From assembly GCA_036378475.1 (NCBI GenBank), contig DASUWJ010000079.1, positions 1 through 6,499 on the forward strand: a stretch of DNA of 6,499 nt. The letters run 5' to 3'. The notes beneath the pieces were generated by a model. It did not search any database, was not told where the DNA came from, and was given only the letters and a program-made list of their open reading frames with translations. The position numbers and the translations under genes are program-made. Shown here piece by piece: positions 1-6,474 of this stretch (position 1 is its first letter; every line of letters starts with the position of its first letter). This DNA comes from 13-2-20CM-68-14 sp036378475 (lineage in GTDB: Bacteria; Actinomycetota; Thermoleophilia; Gaiellales; Gaiellaceae).

Positions 1-57
1 GAGCTGCGTTGGGCCGACCGGCGCTCCCGCCTCAGGCCGGCACCGGTCGAGGGCTGA
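1..57 (+). CDS. possible 3' end of an upstream gene (partial)
   Basis: Reading frame 1 from the first base is open for 18 codons and ends at TGA 55-57. Sixteen of the 18 codons end in G or C, the pattern seen in the real genes of this window, so this may be the tail of a gene that starts before the window. The visible peptide is rich in Arg and Pro and has no motif, so no function can be assigned. A 7-bp inverted repeat (15-21 with 43-49) lies inside it. The alternative is that this is simply non-coding GC-rich DNA ahead of the next gene. Confidence 0.3.
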   Translation, partial: ELRWADRRSRLRPAPVEG

Positions 58-91
58 AGTCGGGCTGTTGGAGCGCGCCGGCCCTGCCGAT

Positions 92-99
92 AGAGAGGG
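92..99 (+). promoter_or_regulatory. ribosome binding site fixing the GTG 104 start
   Basis: AGAGAGGG lies 4 nt before GTG 104 and can pair with the CCTCC end of 16S rRNA. No comparable purine-rich stretch precedes the upstream in-frame TTG at 68, so this site decides between the two starts. Confidence 0.5.
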
Positions 100-103
100 T
101 GCT

Positions 104-352
104 GTGGGCAACTCGGGCCTGCTCTTGATCACGCTCGTGACCGCGATTCTCGTCGTGGCGACGATTCTCTTCGTCGGCCGGGCGAAGAAGGCGGCCCGCA
201 GCTCGGGTGCGGATGGGCTCGTCTCGCGTGCCGACACGCAGCGCTTCCTCGCGGAGAACTGGAGGCTGGTCGAGGAGACCGCCCGGGAGACCGGCATGAG
301 CGAGGACGAGATCGCGCGCGTGCGGGCGAACGTGCTCGGCTTGAGCGAGTAG
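104..352 (+). CDS. small single-pass membrane protein, uncharacterised
   Basis: Codes for 82 residues from GTG 104. I prefer this start to the in-frame TTG at 68 because AGAGAGGG at 92-99 sits just upstream as a ribosome binding site and the hydrophobic segment then begins almost at once. Residues 5-24 form one strongly hydrophobic helix, followed by the basic patch RAKKAAR (26-32), so the C-terminal part is probably cytoplasmic by the positive-inside rule. Residues 42-82 are charged and look like two amphipathic helices (from about 42-62 and 66-80). I do not recognise a family. The gene ends in TAG exactly where the convergent GGDEF gene ends, with no base between them. The composition and codon use match the neighbours, so I take it as a real gene, but the function is unknown. 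Confidence 0.65.
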   Translation: MGNSGLLLITLVTAILVVATILFVGRAKKAARSSGADGLVSRADTQRFLAENWRLVEETARETGMSEDEIARVRANVLGLSE

Positions 353-1207
353 CTACCCGATCGAGCGCAGCGTGTAGCGCTCCTGGTCCCCCGGGAGCGG
401 GATCACGTCGGCCGAGGTGAGGCGGTTTCGGATCAGCTTCTGCGCGTACAGGCGCTCGTCGGCGGTACGGAAGAGCGCCAGGGCATCGCGCCCGTCTCGC
501 GGATGGACGGCCCAGCCGAAGCTCATCGCAAGCCCCTCGTGGGCGAGCGCCGTCGTCAGCCGAACACACAGGGCTCGGATCGCGTCCGTTCCCGGCAGCG
601 TGGTCAGGATCGCGAACTCGTCGCCGCCTGTTCGGGCGAGCTCGTCCTCGGCGCGCAGGACACCCTGCAGCACCTCTGCGACGCGGCGCAGGACGTCGTT
701 GCCGACGGCGTGGCCCTCGGCGTCGTTGATCAGGCGCAGGCCGTCCAGGTCGCCGAGCACGAGCCCGAACGGTCGGCTCTGCTCGAGCTTGCTCTCCAGC
801 AGGCCGTCGAAGGCGCGGGTGTTCAGGACGTCGGTCAGGAAGTCCCGGTCGGCCGCCGTCCGCAGACGCTCGACCAGCTGCCGGTTGTTCTGCGCGAACC
901 AACCGATCAGCGCGCCCATCAGCGCGTAGGTGATGAACCGGATTCCCGTCGCCAGTGAGAGCACGCTTGCGGAGGGGATGTGCGGGTTGATCACGATCCC
1001 GAGCGCGTAGAGAACGTCGGCGAGCATCCCGGCCGCGATCCCGCCCCAGGCGGTCGTGCTCACCGCGACCAGCGCCACGGACAGGTAGTAGAAGTGCCCG
1101 ATCCCGAGGCCTGGGCGCTCGAAGATCACGAACGAGCCGAAAATCGGGCCGTAGCTGGCGAGCGCGAGCGCCAGAATCACGCCTCGGTGCGAGATAGCCG
1201 CCGGCAT
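353..1207 (-). CDS. membrane-anchored GGDEF diguanylate cyclase
   Basis: Predicted to make cyclic di-GMP from two GTP at the inner face of the membrane. The protein has 284 residues from ATG 1207. The N-terminal third (about 9-28, 39-57, 58-78 and 86-104) is hydrophobic and fits four membrane helices, followed by a short linker helix and a C-terminal GGDEF domain (about 118-265). The domain looks active: DLDGLRLIND (153-162) supplies metal and substrate residues, GHAVGNDVL (165-173) follows, and the signature GGDEF is intact at 194-198. An RxxD inhibitory site (RAED, 185-188) lies five residues before the signature, so product feedback is expected. MSFGWA (228-233) and the closing ADERLYAQK...RNR match the family end. 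The start is uncertain: ATG 1219 and GTG 1273 are in frame upstream, but ATG 1207 has AGGATGG 8 nt before it and leaves the first helix well placed. No separate sensory domain is visible; the membrane part may sense something. Confidence 0.9.
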   Translation of the reverse strand: MPAAISHRGVILALALASYGPIFGSFVIFERPGLGIGHFYYLSVALVAVSTTAWGGIAAGMLADVLYALGIVINPHIPSASVLSLATGIRFITYALMGALIGWFAQNNRQLVERLRTAADRDFLTDVLNTRAFDGLLESKLEQSRPFGLVLGDLDGLRLINDAEGHAVGNDVLRRVAEVLQGVLRAEDELARTGGDEFAILTTLPGTDAIRALCVRLTTALAHEGLAMSFGWAVHPRDGRDALALFRTADERLYAQKLIRNRLTSADVIPLPGDQERYTLRSIG

Positions 1208-1330
1208 ACGGCACACCATCCTGGAGAGCCGGCCCCGCCGCGTCCCTCCTTTGTGGGATTCAGCCGCCGGCACCGAGCTGGCTCGAAGCGGTCACACACC
1301 GGTGCGGGAGTCGTCCCTACGGTGTCGCGA
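1208..1330. other. divergent intergenic region
   Basis: These 123 bp separate the start of the GGDEF gene (minus) from the start of the 90-residue gene (plus), so both promoters should be here. On the minus strand AAAGGAGGG (1244-1252) is a near-perfect ribosome binding site, but no ATG, GTG or TTG follows at a usable distance; the first is ATG 1219, 24 nt away. An 8-bp palindrome CACCGGTG lies at 1297-1304. I see no known operator or riboswitch. Confidence 0.5.
1318..1323 (+). promoter_or_regulatory. candidate -10 box for a leaderless transcript
   Basis: TACGGT fits the TAnnnT -10 consensus and ends 7 nt before ATG 1331, which would place the transcription start on or next to the start codon. 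There is no ribosome binding site ahead of that ATG, as expected for a leaderless message. No convincing -35 box is visible. TAnnnT is a weak pattern, so this rests mainly on the spacing. Confidence 0.3.
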
Positions 1331-1603
1331 ATGGGCGGCACCGGCAAGACGGCGACGACCCCGTGGGGCGAGGCGAGACTGCTCGAGGAGCTGACGCTGC
1401 CGCAGCGGGCGGGAGACAAGAGGTTCTCCTCGCTCGTGCAGCTGCTCGAGGCGCCGAGCGGCGAGCGCCTGCTTCGCTTCGCCTACTCGAGCGACGGCAG
1501 GGCGAGGCGGGGCCCGGTCAGGCTCCGGTTGCGGGACCTCGAGCGCCTTCGCGAGGCGCTGGCCGAGCATCCCCAGCTCGCCGCGCTGCTCCGATTCCCG
1601 TAG
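1331..1603 (+). CDS. uncharacterised 90-residue protein, convergent with purQ
   Basis: Codes for 90 residues from ATG 1331. An in-frame GTG lies 9 nt upstream at 1322, and the frame stays open further back, but only across the antisense of the GGDEF gene. The protein appears soluble and mixed alpha/beta: a Gly/Thr-rich start, a helix around 14-20 (EARLLEEL), a middle that resembles two strands (about 32-40 and 45-53), a basic loop (SDGRARRGP), and a Leu/Arg/Glu-rich helix (about 66-77) with a closing short helix near 80-88. G/C-ending codons dominate through to the stop, including the part overlapping purQ, which supports real coding on this strand. I cannot name a family. The last 86 bp (1518-1603) overlap the 3' end of purQ on the other strand. 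Confidence 0.6.
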   Translation: MGGTGKTATTPWGEARLLEELTLPQRAGDKRFSSLVQLLEAPSGERLLRFAYSSDGRARRGPVRLRLRDLERLREALAEHPQLAALLRFP

Positions 1604-2324
1604 GCGCCCGTCGAAGCGCGCCTGCCCGAACCGGGGCGCGCTCGCGGACGGCGTCGACGAGCGAGCCGAGAATCAGCGCCCCGTCCGCCGAGCCGCCCAG
1701 CGGGTCGACCGCGTGCTCCGGGTGGGGCATCAGGCCCAGCACGTTCCCCTCGCGGTTCAGCACGCCGGCGATGTCGGCGACGGAGCCGTTCGGGCTCTCG
1801 CCGCTGTAGCGGAGCAGAACACGTCCGTGCCGCTCGAGCGCGGCGAGCAGCTCGTCGTTGGCGAAGAAGCAGCCTTCCGCGTGCTTGACCGGGATCGTCA
1901 GGCGCTGGCCCGGTGTGCAGCGGGAGGTGAAGGCCGTGTCCGAGCGCTCGACGGTCAGGGCCGCGTCGCGGCAGACGAACCGGAGCGAGCGGTTCGGCCG
2001 CAGCACGCCGGGCAGGAGACCGGCCTCGCAGAGAATCTGGAAACCGTTGCAGATCCCGAGGACGAGGCCGCCCGCGGCCGCGAACGAGCGGACGGCCGCC
2101 ATGATCGGCGCGAACCGGGCCAGCGCACCGGGGCGCAGGTAGTCGCCGTAGGAAAAGCCGCCCGGCAGGACGACGGCGCCTACCTCCGGCAGCTCCGGGT
2201 CGGCATGCCAGACCGGGATCGCCTCTGCGCCGAGGAGCCCGAGAGCGTGCGCGGCGTCGCGGTCGTCGTTCGAGCCGGGAAAGGTGACGACGGCGAGCCG
2301 CGGTCTCGGCTCGGCGGCGCTCAT
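1518..2324 (-). CDS. purQ: phosphoribosylformylglycinamidine synthase, glutaminase subunit
   Basis: Class I glutamine amidotransferase that supplies ammonia for FGAR to FGAM conversion together with PurL and PurS in the cytoplasm. The protein has 268 residues from ATG 2324. Visible family marks are VVTFPGSNDDRD near the N-terminus (12-23), PGGFSYGDYLRPGA (54-67), the nucleophile elbow GICNGFQ with Cys92, and MPHPEH (199-204) giving the His201/Glu203 pair of the triad. PurQ is usually about 225-230 residues. Here the recognisable domain ends near residue 229 and a further 39 or so residues follow, made mostly of Ala, Arg, Gly and Pro. Much of that tail is antisense to the convergent 90-residue gene and looks like read-through past a lost stop. 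The ATG overlaps the purS stop as ATGA, and GGAG lies 6 nt upstream, so translation is coupled to purS. It is the last purine gene in the block; purL does not follow. Confidence 0.95.
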   Translation of the reverse strand: MSAAEPRPRLAVVTFPGSNDDRDAAHALGLLGAEAIPVWHADPELPEVGAVVLPGGFSYGDYLRPGALARFAPIMAAVRSFAAAGGLVLGICNGFQILCEAGLLPGVLRPNRSLRFVCRDAALTVERSDTAFTSRCTPGQRLTIPVKHAEGCFFANDELLAALERHGRVLLRYSGESPNGSVADIAGVLNREGNVLGLMPHPEHAVDPLGGSADGALILGSLVDAVRERAPVRAGALRRAPTGIGAARRAGDARPAPREGARGPATGA

Positions 2325-2566
2325 GCGCGCTCCGCCAGCTCGATCTCGTAGGACTCGATCAGGGGGTTCGCAAGCAGCTGCTCGCACATCCGCTCGAGCT
2401 CCGTCCGCGCTTCCGCCCGGTCGCCGTCTCGAAGCTCGAGGTCGACGACGCGCCCCACCCGGGCGGCGTCGACCGCGAAGCCGAGCTGGCGCAGCGAGCT
2501 TCCCACGGCCTCGCCCTGCGGGTCGAGGATGCCGGGCTTCGGGCGCACGAGCACCGTCGCCCTCAC
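2321..2566 (-). CDS. purS: phosphoribosylformylglycinamidine synthase, PurS subunit
   Basis: Small structural subunit that, in bacteria with the small form of PurL, bridges PurL and PurQ and is required for FGAM synthesis. The protein has 81 residues from GTG 2566, the normal size for PurS. Its start has the family pattern: a beta strand (RATVLVRPK), then PGILDPQGEA with the conserved Pro-Gly and Asp-Pro, then SSLRQLGF. The end LLANPLIESYEIEL (64-77) is also characteristic. The start codon overlaps the purC stop as GTGA and the stop overlaps the purQ start as ATGA, so the gene is wedged between neighbours with no spacer on either side. The frame stays open far upstream, antisense to nothing useful and inside purC, but the family N-terminus and the overlap geometry fix the start at 2566. 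Confidence 0.93.
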   Translation of the reverse strand: MRATVLVRPKPGILDPQGEAVGSSLRQLGFAVDAARVGRVVDLELRDGDRAEARTELERMCEQLLANPLIESYEIELAERA

Positions 2567-3415
2567 CGTGTCACCAGCTCGGGAGCGGCGAGATAGCGGT
2601 CGAAGGAGAGCTCCGTCAGGCGCTCGAACGCCTCGATGTAGCGTGCGCGCGTGCCGGCGACCACCTCGTCGGGAAGCTCGGGGCCCGGAGCGGTCTTGTC
2701 CCAGCCGAGCGAGTCGCAGTAGTCCCGCACGAACTGCTTGTCGAAGGACGCCTGCGGGCGGCCGGGCTCGTAAGCGTCGGCGGGCCAAAACCGGGAGGAG
2801 TCGGGCGTGAACGCCTCGTCTGCGAGCACGAGCCGGTCCTCCTCGTCGAGGCCGAACTCGAACTTCGTGTCGGCGATGATCACTCCGCGTGCGAGCGCGT
2901 GCTCGGCTGCGAAGGCGTACAGCTCGATCGAGGCGCGCTCCACCTGGCGCAGCCGCTTCTCGCCGACGAGCTCGGCCGCCCGCTCGAGGTCGATGTTCTC
3001 GTCGTGTCCCTCGAGCGCCTTCGTCGAGGGCGTGAAGATCGGCTCCGGCAGCCGGGCCGATTCGCTCAGGCCGCTCGGCAGGCGTCGGCCCGACGTCTCG
3101 CCCTTCGCCTGGTAGTCCCGCCAGCCCGAGCCGGTGATGTAGCCGCGGACGACGCATTCGAGCGGCAGCATCTCCAGCCGGCGGCACACGCTCGAGCGCC
3201 CGTCCTCGCGCAGGCCGAGCAGGTGGTTCGGGACGAGGTCGCTCGTGCGCCGAAACCAGAACGCCGAGAGGCCCGTTAGCACGCGTCCCTTGTCCGGGAT
3301 CTCGGTCGGCAAGACGACGTCGAAGGTCGAGATGCGGTCGCTCGCGACGAGCAGCAGACGCTCGTCGTCGAGCGCGTAGAGCTCGCGGATCTTGCCGCTG
3401 CCCACGTGCGCGGCT

Positions 3416-3423
<8 letters not shown>
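2563..3423 (-). CDS. purC: SAICAR synthetase
   Basis: Phosphoribosylaminoimidazole-succinocarboxamide synthase joins CAIR and aspartate with ATP to make SAICAR. The protein has 286 residues from ATG 3423, close to the long (about 290-residue) form of the family. Motifs in order: GSGKIRELYAL (8-18) for nucleotide binding, VASDRISTFDVV (26-37) matching the SDRISAFD signature, ECVVRGYITGSGWRDY (89-104), GVIIADTKFEFGLD (180-193), ADEAFTPDSSRFW (201-213) and SFDKQFVRDY (226-235). No key segment is missing. The start overlaps the purB stop by 8 bp, and a textbook ribosome binding site (AAAGGAGG) lies 9 nt upstream, inside the purB coding sequence. Its own stop overlaps the purS GTG. The order purB-purC-purS-purQ places consecutive or near-consecutive pathway steps together. 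Confidence 0.97.
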
Positions 3424-4732
<1,309 letters not shown>

Positions 4733-4840
4733 TCCCGTCAGTCTAGAGGCCGCCGAGGCCGGCTCTCCCGCCTCTCCGCCGGGCGCTTTTGCCGGCGCCG
4801 CCGCGGGCGCTCGAGCGGCTGGAGGTGCGGTGGCTCCCGC
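4733..4840 (-). other. purE-purB intergenic spacer
   Basis: These 108 bp are the only real gap in the purine block. The purE frame is open across all 36 codons and joins purB in the same frame, but only about two thirds of those codons end in G or C, below the level in the flanking genes, so I read it as non-coding. Short GC-rich inverted repeats occur (GGCGC 4782-4786 with GCGCC 4795-4799) but no T-run follows on the minus strand, so it is not a clear intrinsic terminator. The downstream end carries the candidate purB promoter. Confidence 0.55.
4740..4745 (-). promoter_or_regulatory. candidate -10 box for a leaderless purB transcript
   Basis: On the minus strand TAGACT matches TAnnnT and is followed by exactly 7 nt (GACGGGA) and then GTG 4732. 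That is the distance expected if transcription starts at the first base of the start codon. A -35 box at the normal distance is not recognisable. It lies in the only sizeable gap of the purine block, so an internal promoter here makes sense. Confidence 0.35.
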
Positions 4841-5251
4841 TCAGGCGCCGAGGATCCGCGCCGCGAGCACGGCGGCGTTTCTCGCGTTGTCGACGCCCAC
4901 CGTCGCGACCGGCACACCCGGTGGCATCTGGGCGATCGAGAGCAGCGCGTCGAGCCCGTCGAGGACGCTGAGGGAGGAACGCAGCGGCACGCCGATCACC
5001 GGCAGGTCCGTGTGCGCGGCGACGACCCCGGGCAGCGCGGCGGCGAGCCCGGCGCCGCAGATCAGGACGCGCAAGCCGCGCTCCCGAGCGCCCCGCGCGT
5101 ACTCGGCCACGGCGTCGGGCGTGCGGTGAGCGGAGCGCACCTCGAGCTCATGCTCGACACCGCGCTCGCGAAGCTCGTCGAGCGCCGGCTGCATTCGCTC
5201 GCGGTCGGACTCCGAGCCGACGAGGATCCCGACCAGGGGCCGATCAGCCAC
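4841..5251 (-). CDS. purE: N5-CAIR mutase (PurE), short variant
   Basis: Catalytic subunit of phosphoribosylaminoimidazole carboxylase. Class I PurE converts N5-CAIR, made by PurK, into CAIR. The protein has 136 residues from GTG 5251, against about 160 for common bacterial PurE; it stops just after the AARIL helix and lacks the usual C-terminal tail. Family marks present: VGSESDRERM (11-20) binding the nucleotide phosphate, SAHRTP (40-45) with the catalytic histidine, LPVIGVPL (83-90), and LLSIAQMPPGVPVATV (103-118). The loop normally read as AGAGGAAHLPG is here CGAGLAAALPG (65-75), so the conserved second histidine is Ala72. The protein follows class I in layout and not the animal class II carboxylase. 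The start overlaps the purD stop by 8 bp and GGAGG lies 6 nt upstream. purK is not in the window. Confidence 0.95.
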   Translation of the reverse strand: MADRPLVGILVGSESDRERMQPALDELRERGVEHELEVRSAHRTPDAVAEYARGARERGLRVLICGAGLAAALPGVVAAHTDLPVIGVPLRSSLSVLDGLDALLSIAQMPPGVPVATVGVDNARNAAVLAARILGA

Positions 5252-6461
5252 CGCTTGCCTCCGCGCGCTCGGCGATATCCGTCCGGTAGCGCATGCCGGG
5301 GAACGAGATCTTGGCCACCGCCTCGTAGGCGGTCTGCCGGGCCGCGGAGACGTCCGCGCCGGAGGCGGTCACGTTCAAGATTCGGCCCCCGTTCGTCACG
5401 AGCGTCCCGTCTCGCACCGCCGTGCCCGCGTGGAAGACGAGCGCGCCCGCCGCCTCCGCGTCCTCGACGCCCTCGATCGGCGAGCCCGAGTCCCCGCGCT
5501 CCGGATACTCCGCCGCGGCCAGGACGACGGTGACGGCAGCGTGGCTCGCCGCCTCGCCGTCGCCAGCAAGCTTCCCGCTGGCCGCTCCGTGCAGCGTCTC
5601 CAGGAGATCTCCGCGCAGGCGCGGCAGGATCGACTGCGTCTCCGGATCGCCGAAGCGGCAGTTGAACTCGAGCACCTGGGGACCGCGGTCGGTCAGCATC
5701 AGGCCCGCGTAGAGCAGTCCCACGAACGGCGAGCCGCGGCGGGCGAGCTCCGTCAAGACCGGCCGGTGGACGGTGGCGAGGAGTTCCTCGACCTCGGCAG
5801 GCCCGAAGCGCGGCACGGGCGAGTAGGAACCCATGCCACCCGTGTTCGGCCCGGCATCCCGGTCGCCTAGGCGCTTGAAGTCCCGCGCCGGGGCGAGCGC
5901 GAGCGCCTCGCGGCCGTCGCAGACCGCAAAGAGCGACAGCTCCTCGCCCTCGAGGAGCTCCTCGATCACGAGCGAGTCGCCGTGGGCCGCGGCCGCCCGC
6001 AGCCCGGCGTCGAGTTCCTCCTGCGTCCGGCAGACGAACACCCCCTTGCCCGCGGCGAGCCCGTCGACCTTGATCACGCAGGGCGCTCTGGCGACCGCGA
6101 GGCGCTCCGGGCTCGGCACCCCGGCGGCCTCCATCACCTCCTTGGCGAAGCTCTTCGAGCCCTCGATTCGGGCCGCCCGGGCGCTCGGGCCGAAGACCGA
6201 GATCCCGGCATGACGAAGCTGGTCTCCAACCCCGGCCACGAGCGGAGCCTCCGGGCCGACAACGACCAGGTCGATCTCGTGCTCGCTGCAGAAGGCGAGG
6301 AGCCCCTCGCCGTCTTCGGCACGCACGGGGTGGCAGCGACCGAGTTTCGCGATCCCCGGGTTCCCGGGTGCGGCGTGCAGCTCGTTGCAGCGCTCGCTCT
6401 GAGCGAGTTTCCAGGCAAGCGCATGCTCGCGCCCGCCGGAACCCACCACGAGAACCTTCAC
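5244..6461 (-). CDS. purD: phosphoribosylamine-glycine ligase (GAR synthetase)
   Basis: ATP-grasp enzyme joining phosphoribosylamine and glycine, the second step of purine synthesis. I start it at GTG 6461 because MKVLVVGSGGREHAL is the standard family N-terminus; this gives 405 residues. An in-frame ATG at 6497 would add 12 residues with no family resemblance. Motifs: GSGGREHALAWKL (7-19), VVGPEAPLVAG (67-77), ATP-grasp strand VIKVDGLAAGKGVFV (129-143), EELLEGEELSL (167-177), the GPNTGGMGSYSPV stretch (204-216), GLLYAGLM (248-255), the metal-binding segment LEFNCRFGDPETQ (264-276), and FHAGT with TNGGRILNV near the C-terminus. From memory the family is about 420-430 residues. The shortfall lies mainly before the KVDG strand, where about 12 residues are missing, and in the following loop, about 6 fewer. 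Catalytic motifs are kept, so it should be active. The stop overlaps purE. Confidence 0.96.
   Translation of the reverse strand: MKVLVVGSGGREHALAWKLAQSERCNELHAAPGNPGIAKLGRCHPVRAEDGEGLLAFCSEHEIDLVVVGPEAPLVAGVGDQLRHAGISVFGPSARAARIEGSKSFAKEVMEAAGVPSPERLAVARAPCVIKVDGLAAGKGVFVCRTQEELDAGLRAAAAHGDSLVIEELLEGEELSLFAVCDGREALALAPARDFKRLGDRDAGPNTGGMGSYSPVPRFGPAEVEELLATVHRPVLTELARRGSPFVGLLYAGLMLTDRGPQVLEFNCRFGDPETQSILPRLRGDLLETLHGAASGKLAGDGEAASHAAVTVVLAAAEYPERGDSGSPIEGVEDAEAAGALVFHAGTAVRDGTLVTNGGRILNVTASGADVSAARQTAYEAVAKISFPGMRYRTDIAERAEASGG
5258..5262 (-). promoter_or_regulatory. ribosome binding site of purE inside purD
   Basis: GGAGG on the minus strand, 6 nt before GTG 5251 and within the last codons of purD. 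It fixes the GTG start and the 8-bp overlap with purD. Confidence 0.75.
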
Positions 6462-6468
6462 CGCGCGG

Positions 6469-6474
6469 AGTGTT
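6469..6474 (-). promoter_or_regulatory. weak candidate -10 box ahead of purD
   Basis: AACACT on the minus strand has the A and final T of the -10 consensus but not its first T. It ends 7 nt before GTG 6461, the same spacing seen for purB and for the gene at 1331, and no ribosome binding site precedes the GTG. The window ends 25 bp further on, so an upstream gene or a longer purD cannot be excluded. Confidence 0.2.

Noticed and set aside
15..49. Inverted repeat CGACCGG/CCGGTCG as a terminator or RNA gene.
   Set aside because: The loop is 21 nt, no T-run follows, and the surrounding bases do not match tRNA or another RNA I know.
129..1214. A 361-codon open frame on the minus strand overlapping the GGDEF gene.
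   Set aside because: It is Arg/Ala/Pro/Gly-rich with no motif and lies in another frame of a gene whose GGDEF domain is unmistakable.
1297..1304. Palindrome CACCGGTG as an operator in the divergent region.
   Set aside because: Only 8 bp, single copy, and such GC palindromes are expected by chance in this composition.
2284..3279. A 331-codon plus-strand frame opposite purS and purC.
   Set aside because: Antisense of recognised genes, Arg/Ala-rich, and without any domain pattern.
4778..4799. GC-rich hairpin around TTTT as a terminator after purE.
   Set aside because: On the transcribed minus strand the run reads AAAA and lies in the loop, not as a T-run after the stem.
4733..4843. A PurE-PurB fusion by read-through of the purE TGA, since purE and purB are in the same frame with no further stop over 36 codons and an Ala/Pro-rich linker-like translation.
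   Set aside because: Only about two thirds of those codons end in G or C, below the flanking genes, open frames are common in GC-rich DNA, and purB has a family-typical start with its own promoter-like box.
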